NCBI GenBank assembly: GCA_026390815.1
Contig: JAPLFH010000046.1
Location: 124,001-188,000 of the forward strand
DNA length: 64,000 nucleotides
Reading direction: 5' to 3'
DNA from: Ignavibacteriales bacterium
GTDB taxonomy: Bacteria > Bacteroidota > Ignavibacteria > Ignavibacteriales > SURF-24
The notes beneath the pieces were generated by a model. That model did no database searches, was not told the DNA's origin, and saw only the letters and a list, made by a program, of their open reading frames with translations. Below, piece after piece: positions 25,615-35,604 of this stretch. The position numbers were made by a program, and so were the translations under genes. Within the stretch, counting starts at the first letter, position 1; each line of letters opens with the position of its first letter.

Positions 25615-25641
25615 AAAATGCCAGAAGAAATCTGGCATTTT
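25615..25641 (-). terminator. Terminator hairpin after the propeller lipoprotein gene
   Basis: A perfect 11-bp stem, AAAATGCCAGA/TCTGGCATTTT, with a 5-nt loop. T-rich sequence follows on the minus strand (TTTTCTTTT), so it probably ends the transcript of the gene at 25783-27003. Confidence 0.75.
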
Positions 25642-25667
25642 GGTATAAAGAATTTTTTTAAGAAAAT

Positions 25668-25769
25668 TTACTTTATCACTAACATTTTCTTAGTTGAAAC
25701 AAAATTACTTGTTCTAAGTTGATAGAAATATATTCCGCATGAAAAGTGACTGAAATGAATTCTATTCCA
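25668..25769 (-). pseudogene. T9SS C-terminal sorting-domain remnant
   Basis: Read on the minus strand from 25769, the sequence encodes HFSCGIYFYQLRTSNFVST then KKMLVIK and a stop. This is the last ~33 residues of the T9SS type A sorting domain, as in SGIYFYRLQTDNYIETRKL of the gene ending at 52104. It has no start, lacks the NYPNPFNP half, and lies after and out of frame with the propeller lipoprotein gene. Confidence 0.75.
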
Positions 25770-25782
25770 GAAACTTTTCTTA

Positions 25783-27003
25783 TTATTTTATTGAATGAAT
25801 GTATTTATCGTGTGTCGGGATAATTATCTTATTATTTATTATCGCAGGTGATGAACTAGAAGATTCACCTATAATGTTTTTCATTGACCAAATAATATCA
25901 CCATCACTATTAATTTTATTTAAATCAAAATTACCGTGGTGGGCATAATCTTTAGCAAAATAAATGTAGTTATCTTTATCGCATATTAATGCAAGTGCAG
26001 AAGATGCCATAAGATTTTTCTTCCATCGTATTTTTCCAGTATAATCAATAGAGTATAATGTATCCGAGCCAAAATAAATGTTACCTTTATGATCCATCGT
26101 TGGCTCTGGATGTGATGGTAACATAGGCTCACCACTAAATTTATAAAATTGATTATGCTGAATAAACCATCTGATTTTTCCTGAGGTATTGATAGAAAAA
26201 AATGCCGGGTTTCCAGAAATAGTATTTATATCACTAGTCGTTAAATAAATATTTCCATCATTATCTATCAAAGGTGCAGCACCTCCAGTATTCATTTCAC
26301 CAAATGACCATTTAACCATTTTGGTAAATAAATCAATTGCAATGATACCAGTATTTGTTCCCGATACATATAACGTTCCTCCATCAGGTGAAATAGATGT
26401 GGGAGTTCCGCTAACAAATCTATAATCAATTAAGCTCCATTTCAAATTACCATCTTTTCCTAAAGCATATAATTTATTACCAGAATCTATAAAATATAAT
26501 GTCCCATCTTTCCCAATATTTAATCCGTCATTATCGATAGTATTATCTGCCGCAAACTTCCATTTAATTTTACCTGTTGGTTCGATGCCATAAACATAAG
26601 GTGGGTAGATAATATAAATTGTTCCATCGTTTGATATAACGGGTGTTGTTAACGTTTGATGTCCCAATTCTAATTTCCATTTGATTTTACCATTGAAACT
26701 AATTGCTCTTAGAAAACGAGTATCGGAAATATAAATAGTGGAATCGATTCCAACTGCGCTCCCACTGTGTAAATCCAAGCTGTCTAGGGTCCACTCGATA
26801 ACTCCTGACAATGCGCCCACTTGATCGCCTCTTCCTGTCGATTGAGGATCGTGATGGTTCATTGGCCAGGGAGAATCTGCAAGGCTGGGCCAGGGAATAT
26901 CCTGCTGGTATCCTGGCGGTAACTCCTGCGGTTTAGTTCCTTCGTCTTTACAACCAATAAGTGAGAAGAGAAAAGTAATAAGTAAAAGAAATAACTTTTT
27001 CAT
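25783..27003 (-). CDS. PQQ-like beta-propeller lipoprotein
   Basis: I place the start at 27003, giving MKKLFLLLITFLFSLIGC, a lipoprotein signal with lipobox cysteine C18; an upstream in-frame start at 27054 would add 17 residues. The mature part is a seven-or-eight-bladed propeller, with repeated units such as NGKIKWKLELG, TGKIKWKFAADN and DGNLKWSLID and interleaved GTIY/GTLYF strands, as in outer-membrane PQQ-like proteins. It is probably surface or periplasmic; no ligand can be named. A frame-shifted T9SS sorting-domain remnant follows the stop. Confidence 0.8.
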   Translation of the reverse strand: MKKLFLLLITFLFSLIGCKDEGTKPQELPPGYQQDIPWPSLADSPWPMNHHDPQSTGRGDQVGALSGVIEWTLDSLDLHSGSAVGIDSTIYISDTRFLRAISFNGKIKWKLELGHQTLTTPVISNDGTIYIIYPPYVYGIEPTGKIKWKFAADNTIDNDGLNIGKDGTLYFIDSGNKLYALGKDGNLKWSLIDYRFVSGTPTSISPDGGTLYVSGTNTGIIAIDLFTKMVKWSFGEMNTGGAAPLIDNDGNIYLTTSDINTISGNPAFFSINTSGKIRWFIQHNQFYKFSGEPMLPSHPEPTMDHKGNIYFGSDTLYSIDYTGKIRWKKNLMASSALALICDKDNYIYFAKDYAHHGNFDLNKINSDGDIIWSMKNIIGESSSSSPAIINNKIIIPTHDKYIHSIK

Positions 27004-27084
27004 TTTTGTACGCATTAAATTCAAAAGCAAGATAAAAATTTTAAAAGATAACACAGGACAACTTGAAATCTTCTTAAAAAAATC

Positions 27085-27122
27085 CTCTCCCTTGGGGAGA
27101 GCCTGCCTGGCCGACAGGCAGG
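27085..27122. repeat. Two adjacent hairpins (CTCTCCC and CCTGCCTG arms)
   Basis: CTCTCCC/GGGAGAG (27085-27101) is followed at once by CCTGCCTG/CAGGCAGG with a 5-nt loop (27102-27122). They lie between the dehydrogenase stop and the lipoprotein start. The GC-rich block stands out from its AT-rich surroundings and could be a terminator or a dispersed repeat. Confidence 0.65.
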
Positions 27123-27137
27123 TATTTAGGAGTAGGC

Positions 27138-28688
27138 TTATATTTTTTCGCTTATAGCTTTTGCCTGCTGGAAGAGAAGCAAATAATCTCTTCCGCCGGC
27201 TTTACTGTCGGTTCCGCTCATATTAAATCCACCAAATGGATTTCCGCCAACCAATGCTCCTGTACATTTTCTGTTTAAGTATAAGTTGCCAACAAAGAAT
27301 TCCTTCTTTGCTCTTTCTAATTTTGTTCTGTTCTTTGTATAAATAGCTCCCGTTAAACCGTAGTTTGTATTGTTTGCAATTTTTAATGCGTCATCAAAGT
27401 TTTTTACTTTAATTACTGCAAGCACAGGACCGAAAATTTCTTCCTGGGAAATTCTTGCCATTGGATCAACATCAACAATAACCGTAGGTTTAATGTAGTA
27501 TCCGTTTCCTTCAACCTTTTCACCACCGCATAAAAGTTTGCCTTCCTGTTTACCTATTTCAATGTACTTTAAAATTGTTCTTTCAGCGGAGGCGCCAATC
27601 ACGGGACCAGCAGGATAATTATCTTTAGCAGGACCAACTTTAATTTTATCAACTTCTTCTTTCAGCTTTACAATAAATTTATCATATACTTTTGCATCAA
27701 CAATTACTCTGGAACAGGCTGAGCATTTTTGCCCTTGGAAACCATATGCTGAAGCAACAACACCGCTAACTGCGTTATCAAGATTCTTAACTTCACTATC
27801 AACAATAATGCTGTCCTTACCACCCATTTCAGCCACAACTCGTTTCAACCATTTTTGTCCTGGCTGAACTTCTGCTGCCAATTTATTTATATGAATTCCA
27901 ACTTCCATTGAACCAGTAAAGGAAATGAAACGTGTAAGCGGATGAGCAACCAAAGTATCTCCAACTTCAGCACCAGAGCCTGGCATAAAGTTAAGAACTC
28001 CACCAGGTAATCCAGCTTGTTTCATTATTTCAAAAAATAATTGTCCCATCATCGGCGTATCGCTTGATGGTTTGAGAACAATAGTATTTCCTGTAACAAT
28101 AGCGGCTGATGACATTCCAACTAAAATAGCAAATGGAAAATTCCAGGGAGGAACAACTACGCCAACTCCAAGCGGTAAATAAACCAATTCATTCTTTTCA
28201 CCTTTAATTGGAGTGATTGGTTGTTTAGCGGCATAGCGGAGCATTTCTCTTGCGTAAAATTCCATAAAGTCGATTGCTTCTGCTGTATCTGCATCAGCTT
28301 CAATAAAATTTTTGCCAGCTTCAATAATCATCCAGGCATTAATTTCAAATCTTCTTTTCTTAGCTATTTGCGCAGCCTTCATTAAAATTTCAACTCTCTT
28401 TTCGGCTGGAACATATTTCCATTGTTCAAATTTCTTTGCGGCTTCTTTAACAGCAAAATCAGCAAGTTCTTTTGTACCTTTATAAAAATTAGCAACAACT
28501 TCATCTTTGTTAGAAGGATTAAATGAAGTAAGAGTTTGCTCGGTTATTATCTTCTTTCCGCCAATAACGATTTCATAAGTCTTGCCTAATTTTTTCTGGA
28601 CAAGTTTAAGTGCATCAATTTGTTTCTTGTAAATTTTGGGATCGCCAAAGTTACAGATTGGTTCGTTTTTGAATGGTGTCAATTTCAT
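27138..28688 (-). CDS. L-glutamate gamma-semialdehyde (delta-1-pyrroline-5-carboxylate) dehydrogenase
   Basis: This NAD-dependent aldehyde dehydrogenase oxidises glutamate semialdehyde to glutamate in proline degradation. The 516-residue length and the RocA/PutA-like N-terminus (FKNEPICNFG) favour this substrate. Seen are VVPPWNFPFAI, the base in VAEMGGKDSIIV, the catalytic cysteine in GFQGQKCSACSR, and the late EEIFGPVLAV. No proline dehydrogenase gene is nearby. Confidence 0.9.
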   Translation of the reverse strand: MKLTPFKNEPICNFGDPKIYKKQIDALKLVQKKLGKTYEIVIGGKKIITEQTLTSFNPSNKDEVVANFYKGTKELADFAVKEAAKKFEQWKYVPAEKRVEILMKAAQIAKKRRFEINAWMIIEAGKNFIEADADTAEAIDFMEFYAREMLRYAAKQPITPIKGEKNELVYLPLGVGVVVPPWNFPFAILVGMSSAAIVTGNTIVLKPSSDTPMMGQLFFEIMKQAGLPGGVLNFMPGSGAEVGDTLVAHPLTRFISFTGSMEVGIHINKLAAEVQPGQKWLKRVVAEMGGKDSIIVDSEVKNLDNAVSGVVASAYGFQGQKCSACSRVIVDAKVYDKFIVKLKEEVDKIKVGPAKDNYPAGPVIGASAERTILKYIEIGKQEGKLLCGGEKVEGNGYYIKPTVIVDVDPMARISQEEIFGPVLAVIKVKNFDDALKIANNTNYGLTGAIYTKNRTKLERAKKEFFVGNLYLNRKCTGALVGGNPFGGFNMSGTDSKAGGRDYLLLFQQAKAISEKI

Positions 28689-28953
28689 TTTTTAGTCTCC
28701 AATATTTCTTTTTTGCTGGATTAAAATTGTTTAAAATTAGCTCATTTGGTATTGATTAGCAATTTGAAAAAGATGATGGAAATAATTTATCCGAGCGGAG
28801 TTTTTATGAAAACAAAATGGAAGTGAAAAAGAGGTTTCGTATAAAGTAAAAACGTCAGAGGTTAAACGAAAGAAGTTGAACGAGAGATGTTAATTCCTAA
28901 ATAACTATCCTAATCTCAAATCTATCGGCTCACATTTCTAATTTTATTAGACA

Positions 28954-29640
28954 TTACTTTTTCTTTTCAATAAAAAAAGAATCGGAAATTCCTTTGTTAA
29001 CTTTATAGTCAGAATACGTAATTAGCACCATTCCTTTTTCTTTAGTTTTAGGAGAATCTTTTTTTTCTACTTCAATTTTCTTTTGGCGGGGATCCTGGAA
29101 GTTTGACTTTGGCAGCTCAAAGTAAAACTTAATTGTGCTTGGTAACGGATATGAAATATTCTCGTCGTACTTCAATTCAATCTGGCTTGTACCACCGCGC
29201 TTACCTACAGATTCAACTTTCCTAACAAGATTTTTTTGATTATCGATCCATAACTTTGAAAGAACTACATCCGAACTATCCGTATTGGGAATAACTTTAA
29301 CAACAGCTACATCTTTCCCATCCAACTTTTCATATCCAACAAAAAGCGCACTGTAGTTTTGGTTCAACAACCCGGTAGGCGAAAAGTTATATGCTCTTCT
29401 TGGCAGCATAGCAAATTCCTTTGAATCCATTTTAACTTTATTGGGCTGCTTAAAATAAATTGTTGCTTTCATATCAGGGACTTTTATAAAATCAACATCA
29501 ACTTTAATATTGGCAGTAACCGAGTAATCTTTAACTCGATTGAAATTTTCTTTTACCTTGTTTAAAATTGCATTGGGATCTTTGGTTTGGGAATAAAGAC
29601 TTGCAGTTAAAATGAAGGTGAATAGAATTATTTTTTTCAT
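28954..29640 (-). CDS. LolA-like periplasmic outer-membrane lipoprotein carrier family protein
   Basis: 228 residues with a signal peptide (~1-18, ending ASLYSQ). The mature part has the LolA/LolB-like half-barrel pattern: DPNAILNKVKENFNRVKDY at the start, beta strands with IYFKQPNKVKMDSKEF, and VRKVESVGKRGGTSQIELKY. LolA carries lipoproteins across the periplasm, but many such proteins in Bacteroidota have other lipid-related tasks. It is third in a tight run with an ABC ATPase and permease (4-bp gap), so it probably works with that exporter. Confidence 0.75.
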   Translation of the reverse strand: MKKIILFTFILTASLYSQTKDPNAILNKVKENFNRVKDYSVTANIKVDVDFIKVPDMKATIYFKQPNKVKMDSKEFAMLPRRAYNFSPTGLLNQNYSALFVGYEKLDGKDVAVVKVIPNTDSSDVVLSKLWIDNQKNLVRKVESVGKRGGTSQIELKYDENISYPLPSTIKFYFELPKSNFQDPRQKKIEVEKKDSPKTKEKGMVLITYSDYKVNKGISDSFFIEKKK

Positions 29641-29644
29641 AATA

Positions 29645-30481
29645 TCAACTCAAAATATCTTTTCTTAAAAATATGAATAACGTAATTAAATAAAATCCTA
29701 AAACATGTCCGCCTAACACCAGGGAATCTTTTATCAATGCTTGCTTATCAATTGGATCATCAAAAAAAGATAACCAACCAGCCATATAATTGGTAAACAG
29801 GTATGGTTTTATTGATGTAAAAATATCAACTTGAATTACAGAAATAATCATAAAGACAATCAGAACCGCCATGGTTGCCACAATTGGACCGATAGCATTT
29901 TCAACTAAAGAGGAAAATAAAAATGCGAGTGAAACTACCACAGTCATGCTTAAAACACCAAAGCCATATGCAGCAAAGAAGCGCCACAGCACATCATTCT
30001 GAGAAAGGACGATTATCTGTCCCTTAAAAACGAAAAGTACGCCTGTCCCAAAAAATAAAACACCAAGTCCAAGACTAGTAACAGCTAACCACAGAAGTAA
30101 TAAAATTGTTGTAACTATTCCTGCCAGAAATTTTGAAGTAACAATCTGAAACCTGGAAACCGGACGAGTGATTAACATTCGGTAAGTGCCGCTGGTTGCT
30201 TCACCGGCAAGCAGATCGCCACCAACTAAGACAATTAAAAATGGAATATGAACAAACAAACTTTGAAGAACTATGTACCCAATAAAATATCCGTTTAAAA
30301 TGTTGCCCGAAAAAACAAAATTTTCTGTTATGTTTCTTGGAGCAAAATTTGAACCGCTCTGCTGTGCAAGATAAAACGAAAGATGAATTAAAGGAACAAG
30401 AACACCAATAGCAATAAATCCAATATAGGTTCGCCACTTTCTAAAAATTTTATATAGCTCGATAGATATCAATTGAAACAT
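29645..30481 (-). CDS. ABC-2 type transporter permease
   Basis: The ATG at 30481 is preferred over a GTG 3 bp upstream. The 278-residue protein has about six membrane segments, including YIGFIAIGVLVPLIHLSFYL near the N-terminus and a C-terminal VLGFYLITLFIFL. The GGDLLAGEATSGTYRMLI segment and TRPVSRFQIVTSKFLAG are typical of ABC-2 permeases such as those of the NatB/Gld type. It begins 2 bp after the stop of its ATPase gene. Confidence 0.9.
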   Translation of the reverse strand: MFQLISIELYKIFRKWRTYIGFIAIGVLVPLIHLSFYLAQQSGSNFAPRNITENFVFSGNILNGYFIGYIVLQSLFVHIPFLIVLVGGDLLAGEATSGTYRMLITRPVSRFQIVTSKFLAGIVTTILLLLWLAVTSLGLGVLFFGTGVLFVFKGQIIVLSQNDVLWRFFAAYGFGVLSMTVVVSLAFLFSSLVENAIGPIVATMAVLIVFMIISVIQVDIFTSIKPYLFTNYMAGWLSFFDDPIDKQALIKDSLVLGGHVLGFYLITLFIFLRKDILS

Positions 30482-30483
30482 CA

Positions 30484-31431
30484 CTAATTTCCTTCGGTTA
30501 TTGTTAGAAAGTATTCTTCAAGCGATCTAATGGGTACAACTGCATTTACTAAAATGTTATTTTGAACCAGGTATTTATTGAGTTCAGGAATTTCATCTTT
30601 TATTACATTGAAGAACATTGCTGATTCTGTATTTGAGTATAATTTTTCTTTCCACCCCGAGTTATTAATAAGTTTCATAGTTTCTTCTATGCTATCAACT
30701 TCAATCTTTACTTTTAAATTTCCTGAGTTAAGAATATCCTGAACATTCCCTTCTACAATAGTTGATCCTTTATTTATAATTATCATTCTGTTTGCAATCA
30801 GTTCAACTTCGGAAAGTATATGCGATGAAAGAAAAACCGTTTTTCCTCTATCTTTGCTCAGGTGGATGATCAGATCTCGGATTTCTTTCATACCTTGTGG
30901 ATCGAGTCCAGTTGTTGGTTCATCAAGAATTATTAAGTCAGGATCGTGCAGAAGCGCCTGGGCTAATCCAAGTCTTTGTTTCATTCCATGCGAAAACGTT
31001 TTTACTTTGCTTTTAAATCTTTTTTCTAAGCCAACCAACTCTAACAATTCCATTATTTTTTTTGAGGTTGTATCTGCGCCGGAAATTTTTCCAAGAATCT
31101 CAAGATTTTTGTAAGCGGAAAGATAAAGGTAGAAATCAGGTTTTTCAACAATAGCACCTATCCTGCGTAAAATTTCCTTTCGTTTTTCTTTTAATTTTTT
31201 ATCAAAAATTTTAATTTGTCCGGCAGTTGGTCGAATCAATGTAAGCAGCATTCTTATAGTTGTGCTTTTACCAGCACCATTTGGACCAAGAAAACCAAAT
31301 ACATCACCCTTAAATACATTTAGGTTAAGATTATCTACAGCTCTTACTTCCTTGAACTGCTTGGTAAGCCCGTTTACTTCAATCACTTTTTCTTGATTCA
31401 ACATTTCCTCAAACTTTTTTGAAACATACAC
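30484..31431 (-). CDS. ABC transporter ATP-binding protein
   Basis: 315 residues. Walker [10 protein letters not shown] is at 49-57, the signature reads [15 protein letters not shown], and Walker B is [13 protein letters not shown], followed by the H-loop in [11 protein letters not shown]-terminal ~80-residue extension is typical of ATPases paired with ABC-2 permeases. The start could instead be the ATG at 31404, where GAGG lies very close. It is first in the ATPase-permease-LolA-like run; the cargo is unknown. Confidence 0.93.
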   Translation of the reverse strand: MYVSKKFEEMLNQEKVIEVNGLTKQFKEVRAVDNLNLNVFKGDVFGFLGPNGAGKSTTIRMLLTLIRPTAGQIKIFDKKLKEKRKEILRRIGAIVEKPDFYLYLSAYKNLEILGKISGADTTSKKIMELLELVGLEKRFKSKVKTFSHGMKQRLGLAQALLHDPDLIILDEPTTGLDPQGMKEIRDLIIHLSKDRGKTVFLSSHILSEVELIANRMIIINKGSTIVEGNVQDILNSGNLKVKIEVDSIEETMKLINNSGWKEKLYSNTESAMFFNVIKDEIPELNKYLVQNNILVNAVVPIRSLEEYFLTITEGN

Positions 31432-31580
31432 AAAAGTTGTACGTCAAAATAAAAAAAAATTATTTAATATTAAGAAATTTTCACCGATAAAAATTTGCTG
31501 TTTACCGATTTAGACTATTTAAAATTATGTTTAGTTCATATTATTACATCTCAAATTCAAGATAATTTACCAGGAGAGAA

Positions 31581-33926
31581 ATGACGAAACTGTTTTTGAT
31601 GATAATTTTGGTTCTTTCATTTACTTTTCAAGCGAATGCTCAGACAGAAAATCATGGTACTTTGAGCGGATATGTATATGATTCCTCAAATGGAGAAGGA
31701 CTAATAGGAGCCAGCGTATATTTAAAGGATTTGAATGTTGGTGCAACTACAAACCTTAGCGGTTATTTTGTAATTCCAAATACTCCAACCGGAAATCAAA
31801 CTCTTGTTATAAGCTATATTGGATACAAAACTCAATTGAAAAATTTATTTGTAAGTATAGATGAAAATGAAATTCTTAAGTTCAAACTTGATCCGAGTGC
31901 TGTTCAAACAAAGGAAGTTGTCATCACCGGTGATTCTATCAGAACAATTGAAAAGCTGTTTGTAAAACCAATTTCTAAAATTGAATTGAATGCTAAACAG
32001 ATAAACAGCATACCAAGAGTAATTGAAGCAGATCTTTTGCGATCACTTCAAACATTGCCGGGCATACAACCTCTCTCAGATTTTTCATCTGCTTTGTATG
32101 TTAGAGGCGGAACACCAGATCAAAATCTTTACCAGATTGACGGAACAGATGTTTATAATCCAGAGCATGCATTCGGTTTATTCTCAACTTTTAATACTAA
32201 TGCAATTAAAAAAATTGAATTATCTAAAGGCGGTTTCAACGCAGAGTATGGTGGAAGGCTTTCTTCAATTCTTAGTGTAACAAACCTGGATGGAAACAGG
32301 AATAATATTCAGGGCGATGTTTCAATCAGTTTATTATCCGGCGCAACTACACTGCAAGCACCGCTGGGAAATTTTGGCTCTATCTCTGGATCATTCAGAA
32401 GAACTTATCTGGATCAAACACTTGCAAAATTTATTGATGAGATTCCTCCATATTATTTTTATGATGGAAATATAAAAACATTTTTGGACCTGGGTGAAAA
32501 AGATAAGCTTGTTTTGAGTTTTTATGGCGGAAAGGATAACCTTGATTATAAATTCGATACTAAAGCAAGCGAATCTTTAGGTTTTCATTATGATTGGGGA
32601 AATACAACCGGCAGTATAAACTGGAAGCGAATTATCACTCCAAAATTATTTGCCAATTTCTGGATAACCGCAAGTCGGTTTACATCATTATTTACTTATG
32701 ATGAAGCCAACTTAGAGGAATACAATAAGATTAGTGATTATTCTGTTAAGGGAAATATGGAATACTACTATTCCAAACACTTTATTATAAAGTTTGGTTT
32801 TGAAGAGAAAAATTTACACGGAGTACTGTATGAGAACTTTCAAGGTGGAAAGGTAGATGCAAACAAGTACAGGAATCATTATACAGGATATGTTACCACA
32901 AACTGGCGCCCAAGTGATAATTTTGATATTGAAGGTGGCTTAAGGTACGATTATTTTAGAACTGATAAACATTATCAAAATCTTGATCCAAGATTCGCAA
33001 TCAAGTACCGATTAACAGAAACTTCCAACCTAAAATTTTCATCAGGAATTTATCATCAATATTTAAATCGGGTTCCGCGCATGTTCTTTGCAAGTCTCTG
33101 GACTTCAGCAGATCAATACACTTCCGGTTCCAAATCTTATCATTTCATTTTGGGATACCAGAAAGAAATAAACCAGATTTACGAACTTGAAGTTGAGGCT
33201 TACTATAAAAAGTATAAAGATATTTATTCCTTTAACCAAACAATGCTTACAGAAATTTCTGCTGATTATTATACCGGCGATAATTTGCCAGTTTATACAG
33301 AAACCAAAGGAATGTTTAACAGAGGCGATGGTGAATCCTATGGAATAGAGGTTTTACTTAGAAAGGATTATGGGGCTATAACAGGTTGGCTCGGTTATTC
33401 GCTTGCAAAAACGAAATATATTTTTGATGATTTGAACCATGGAAAATCTTTCTCCCCAAGGCACGATAGAACGTCAACTGTTAATGTTGTAGCAAACGTA
33501 GATATAAAACAATTCTTTGATGAACTGAAAGGAATATCCGGAGTTGAAAGAACATCTAACTGGCTGCTGGGAATTAATTTTATCTATGCAACCGGGCAAC
33601 CAATGACAATACCAACTTCTGCATATGCAGTTAACAAACTTCCTGATTGGAATGATAATTCAAATGGGCTGTCACTTTATCCTTCTGAGTTAAATACTTT
33701 GCGTCTTCCACCTTACATCAGGATGGATATAATTGTTACTTATGAAAAACACTATAATGGTTGGACGCTTGCACCATATCTGCAGATCTTTAATGTTGGA
33801 AATAGAAAAAATGTATGGTTCATCAATTACGATAATGAAATAAAAGATAATATTTTCACTCAGAAAATAGAAACGATTAATATGTTCCCGATGCTGCCAA
33901 GCATCGGAGTTAATATTAAATTCTAA
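31581..33926 (+). CDS. TonB-dependent outer-membrane receptor with carboxypeptidase-regulatory-like domain
   Basis: 781 residues. A signal peptide (1-20, ending FQANA) is followed by a CarboxypepD_reg-like beta-sandwich (~26-110, GTLSGYVYDSSNGEGLIGAS), a plug domain (~125-235, SALYVRGGTPDQNLYQIDG) and a large beta barrel to the C-terminus. A ribosome-binding site (AGGAGAG) precedes the ATG. Such receptors import large or scarce ligands with TonB energy. A DUF4249 lipoprotein and a small outer-membrane protein follow within 30 bp each, a known pairing; the ligand is not predictable. Confidence 0.93.
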   Translation: MTKLFLMIILVLSFTFQANAQTENHGTLSGYVYDSSNGEGLIGASVYLKDLNVGATTNLSGYFVIPNTPTGNQTLVISYIGYKTQLKNLFVSIDENEILKFKLDPSAVQTKEVVITGDSIRTIEKLFVKPISKIELNAKQINSIPRVIEADLLRSLQTLPGIQPLSDFSSALYVRGGTPDQNLYQIDGTDVYNPEHAFGLFSTFNTNAIKKIELSKGGFNAEYGGRLSSILSVTNLDGNRNNIQGDVSISLLSGATTLQAPLGNFGSISGSFRRTYLDQTLAKFIDEIPPYYFYDGNIKTFLDLGEKDKLVLSFYGGKDNLDYKFDTKASESLGFHYDWGNTTGSINWKRIITPKLFANFWITASRFTSLFTYDEANLEEYNKISDYSVKGNMEYYYSKHFIIKFGFEEKNLHGVLYENFQGGKVDANKYRNHYTGYVTTNWRPSDNFDIEGGLRYDYFRTDKHYQNLDPRFAIKYRLTETSNLKFSSGIYHQYLNRVPRMFFASLWTSADQYTSGSKSYHFILGYQKEINQIYELEVEAYYKKYKDIYSFNQTMLTEISADYYTGDNLPVYTETKGMFNRGDGESYGIEVLLRKDYGAITGWLGYSLAKTKYIFDDLNHGKSFSPRHDRTSTVNVVANVDIKQFFDELKGISGVERTSNWLLGINFIYATGQPMTIPTSAYAVNKLPDWNDNSNGLSLYPSELNTLRLPPYIRMDIIVTYEKHYNGWTLAPYLQIFNVGNRKNVWFINYDNEIKDNIFTQKIETINMFPMLPSIGVNIKF

Positions 33927-33953
33927 TCTACCAAGAATTAAATGAGAAGTTAA

Positions 33954-34874
33954 ATGAAAATTTTGAAAAGTATAAATATTGAATGGAAAATACTGGTTAT
34001 GATATTAACAACCTTTTTCTTTTCCGCCTGCGGTGAAGGTACTGTTGATTTAACCCAATCTAAGTATGAACCAAAAATAGTTGTTGAAGGTTATCTTTAC
34101 CCTGGACATCAAATTGGAGACATAAGGATTTCGAGAAATATGCCTCTTAACAAACAAGTGGATTTTGAAACAATTGTGTTAAAAGACGCAATTGTAAAAA
34201 TAAGCGATCTATCTGACGGACACGAGTACATATTAAAGTATGAACCAAGTTACTTCACCTTTTTTGTCCCGGTGTATACACCGGTAGAATATGGTAAAAG
34301 TTATAAGCTGGAAGTCTGGGCAACAATTGATGGAAAAAATCTGTATGCAAGCTCTACTACAAAGGTTCCTGAGAAAGGATTAAAGATAGTTGACAATCCG
34401 GAAAGTTCATTATCTTACAGAGAAAAAGATACTGAAGGAAATTTAAAAAAATATAATATTAGTTTTACACTTTCATATGGTGCTGAATTTTACGCACTGT
34501 CTGTGTGTGCGAATTTATCTATACTCAGTTTAAATAATTTCATTTATGAAAATCCTTATTTTAAACCTGATACAAATGACATAAAGGATAATTTCAGTCG
34601 ATACACAAATTCATCATATACGTTGCAGAATTTTAATCCCTATGCTGAAAAACTGAATATAGATATTGAGTGGACTTCAATATGGTTTTATGGTAAATAC
34701 CGGGCAATTGTTTATGCAGGAGATAAGAATTTTAAAGATTTCTTTCTTACTCAGGACAATGTTCAGGAAATGGATGGTAATTTCCACGAACCAAAACTAC
34801 ATATCGATGGTGATGGAATAGGAGTTTTTGGTTCTGCTGTTGCTGACACAGTTTATTTTACAATAACTAAATAA
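33954..34874 (+). CDS. DUF4249-type lipoprotein
   Basis: 306 residues with a lipoprotein signal ending FFFSACGEG (lipobox cysteine C26). The following QSKYEPKIVVEGYLYPG and the strand with VKISDLSDGHEY match the DUF4249 family, which is found next to TonB receptors in Bacteroidota and is thought to sit at the outer membrane as an accessory or surface lipoprotein. It lies 27 bp after the receptor gene. Confidence 0.85.
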   Translation: MKILKSINIEWKILVMILTTFFFSACGEGTVDLTQSKYEPKIVVEGYLYPGHQIGDIRISRNMPLNKQVDFETIVLKDAIVKISDLSDGHEYILKYEPSYFTFFVPVYTPVEYGKSYKLEVWATIDGKNLYASSTTKVPEKGLKIVDNPESSLSYREKDTEGNLKKYNISFTLSYGAEFYALSVCANLSILSLNNFIYENPYFKPDTNDIKDNFSRYTNSSYTLQNFNPYAEKLNIDIEWTSIWFYGKYRAIVYAGDKNFKDFFLTQDNVQEMDGNFHEPKLHIDGDGIGVFGSAVADTVYFTITK

Positions 34875-34900
34875 ATAAAAACTAATTAAGAGGTGCTGTA

Positions 34901-35524
34901 ATGAAAAAACTATTTGTAATTATATTTTTAATCGGGTTAGCTTCTGTTGTACATCCACAGGAGGAAACATTATTGAACGGTGAATTAGAACATGGTGGAT
35001 ATATTGCTCCAAGCGTTAGATTTACCAACCTGAATAATGAATTTGCTGCGCTTGCCGGTGGTTATATTGGATGGGTTGTTAATCATCAGTATGTACTTGG
35101 TGCTGGAGGCTTTGGACTTACAAATAAAATTAAAGTAAGTGAAGTCGCGCAGAATACATATAACAGAGGTCCGCAACTTTACATGAACTTTGCATATGGT
35201 GGTGGTTATTTGGAATATGTTTGGAGACCAAATGATCTGGTTCATTTATCAGCCTCTGCATTAATTGGTGGAGGCGAATTAAAATATGTTGAAAAAGTTC
35301 ATCGAGATGATTGGGAATTTGACCGCGAAGATGATATGGTTGCAAGTGATGCTTTCTTTGTAGTTGAGCCCACTATTAATGCTGAAATGAATGTTACTTC
35401 ATTCTTTAGAATTGATGCCGGTGTTTCTTACAGAATGATTACCGGTCTAAATCTTATTGGAATTAAAAATTCTGATTTGAGCGGCGTTTCTGCAAATTTA
35501 TCATTTAAGTTCGGACGTTTCTAA
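34901..35524 (+). CDS. Hypothetical outer-membrane beta-barrel protein
   Basis: 207 residues with a signal peptide (~1-19) and alternating amphipathic strands ending in the aromatic terminal strand VSANLSFKFGRF, as in outer-membrane barrels inserted by BamA. No named family is recognised. It is third in the TonB receptor/DUF4249 operon (26-bp gap), so it probably serves the same system. Confidence 0.75.
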   Translation: MKKLFVIIFLIGLASVVHPQEETLLNGELEHGGYIAPSVRFTNLNNEFAALAGGYIGWVVNHQYVLGAGGFGLTNKIKVSEVAQNTYNRGPQLYMNFAYGGGYLEYVWRPNDLVHLSASALIGGGELKYVEKVHRDDWEFDREDDMVASDAFFVVEPTINAEMNVTSFFRIDAGVSYRMITGLNLIGIKNSDLSGVSANLSFKFGRF

Positions 35525-35534
35525 AATATAATTT

Positions 35535-35597
35535 TGTATTTCTCCGTGCTTACTTTTAGCCAATGCATTAAAAGAAAAAGTAACGCGGAGAAATACA
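35535..35597. terminator. Bidirectional terminator-like inverted repeat
   Basis: The arm TGTATTTCTCCGTGCTTAC (35535-35553) pairs with GTAACGCGGAGAAATACA (35580-35597) with one small bulge, around a ~26-nt loop. It lies between two convergent genes (stop at 35524 and stop at 35605) and could serve both. Confidence 0.65.
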
Positions 35598-35604
35598 ATG
35601 AAAT

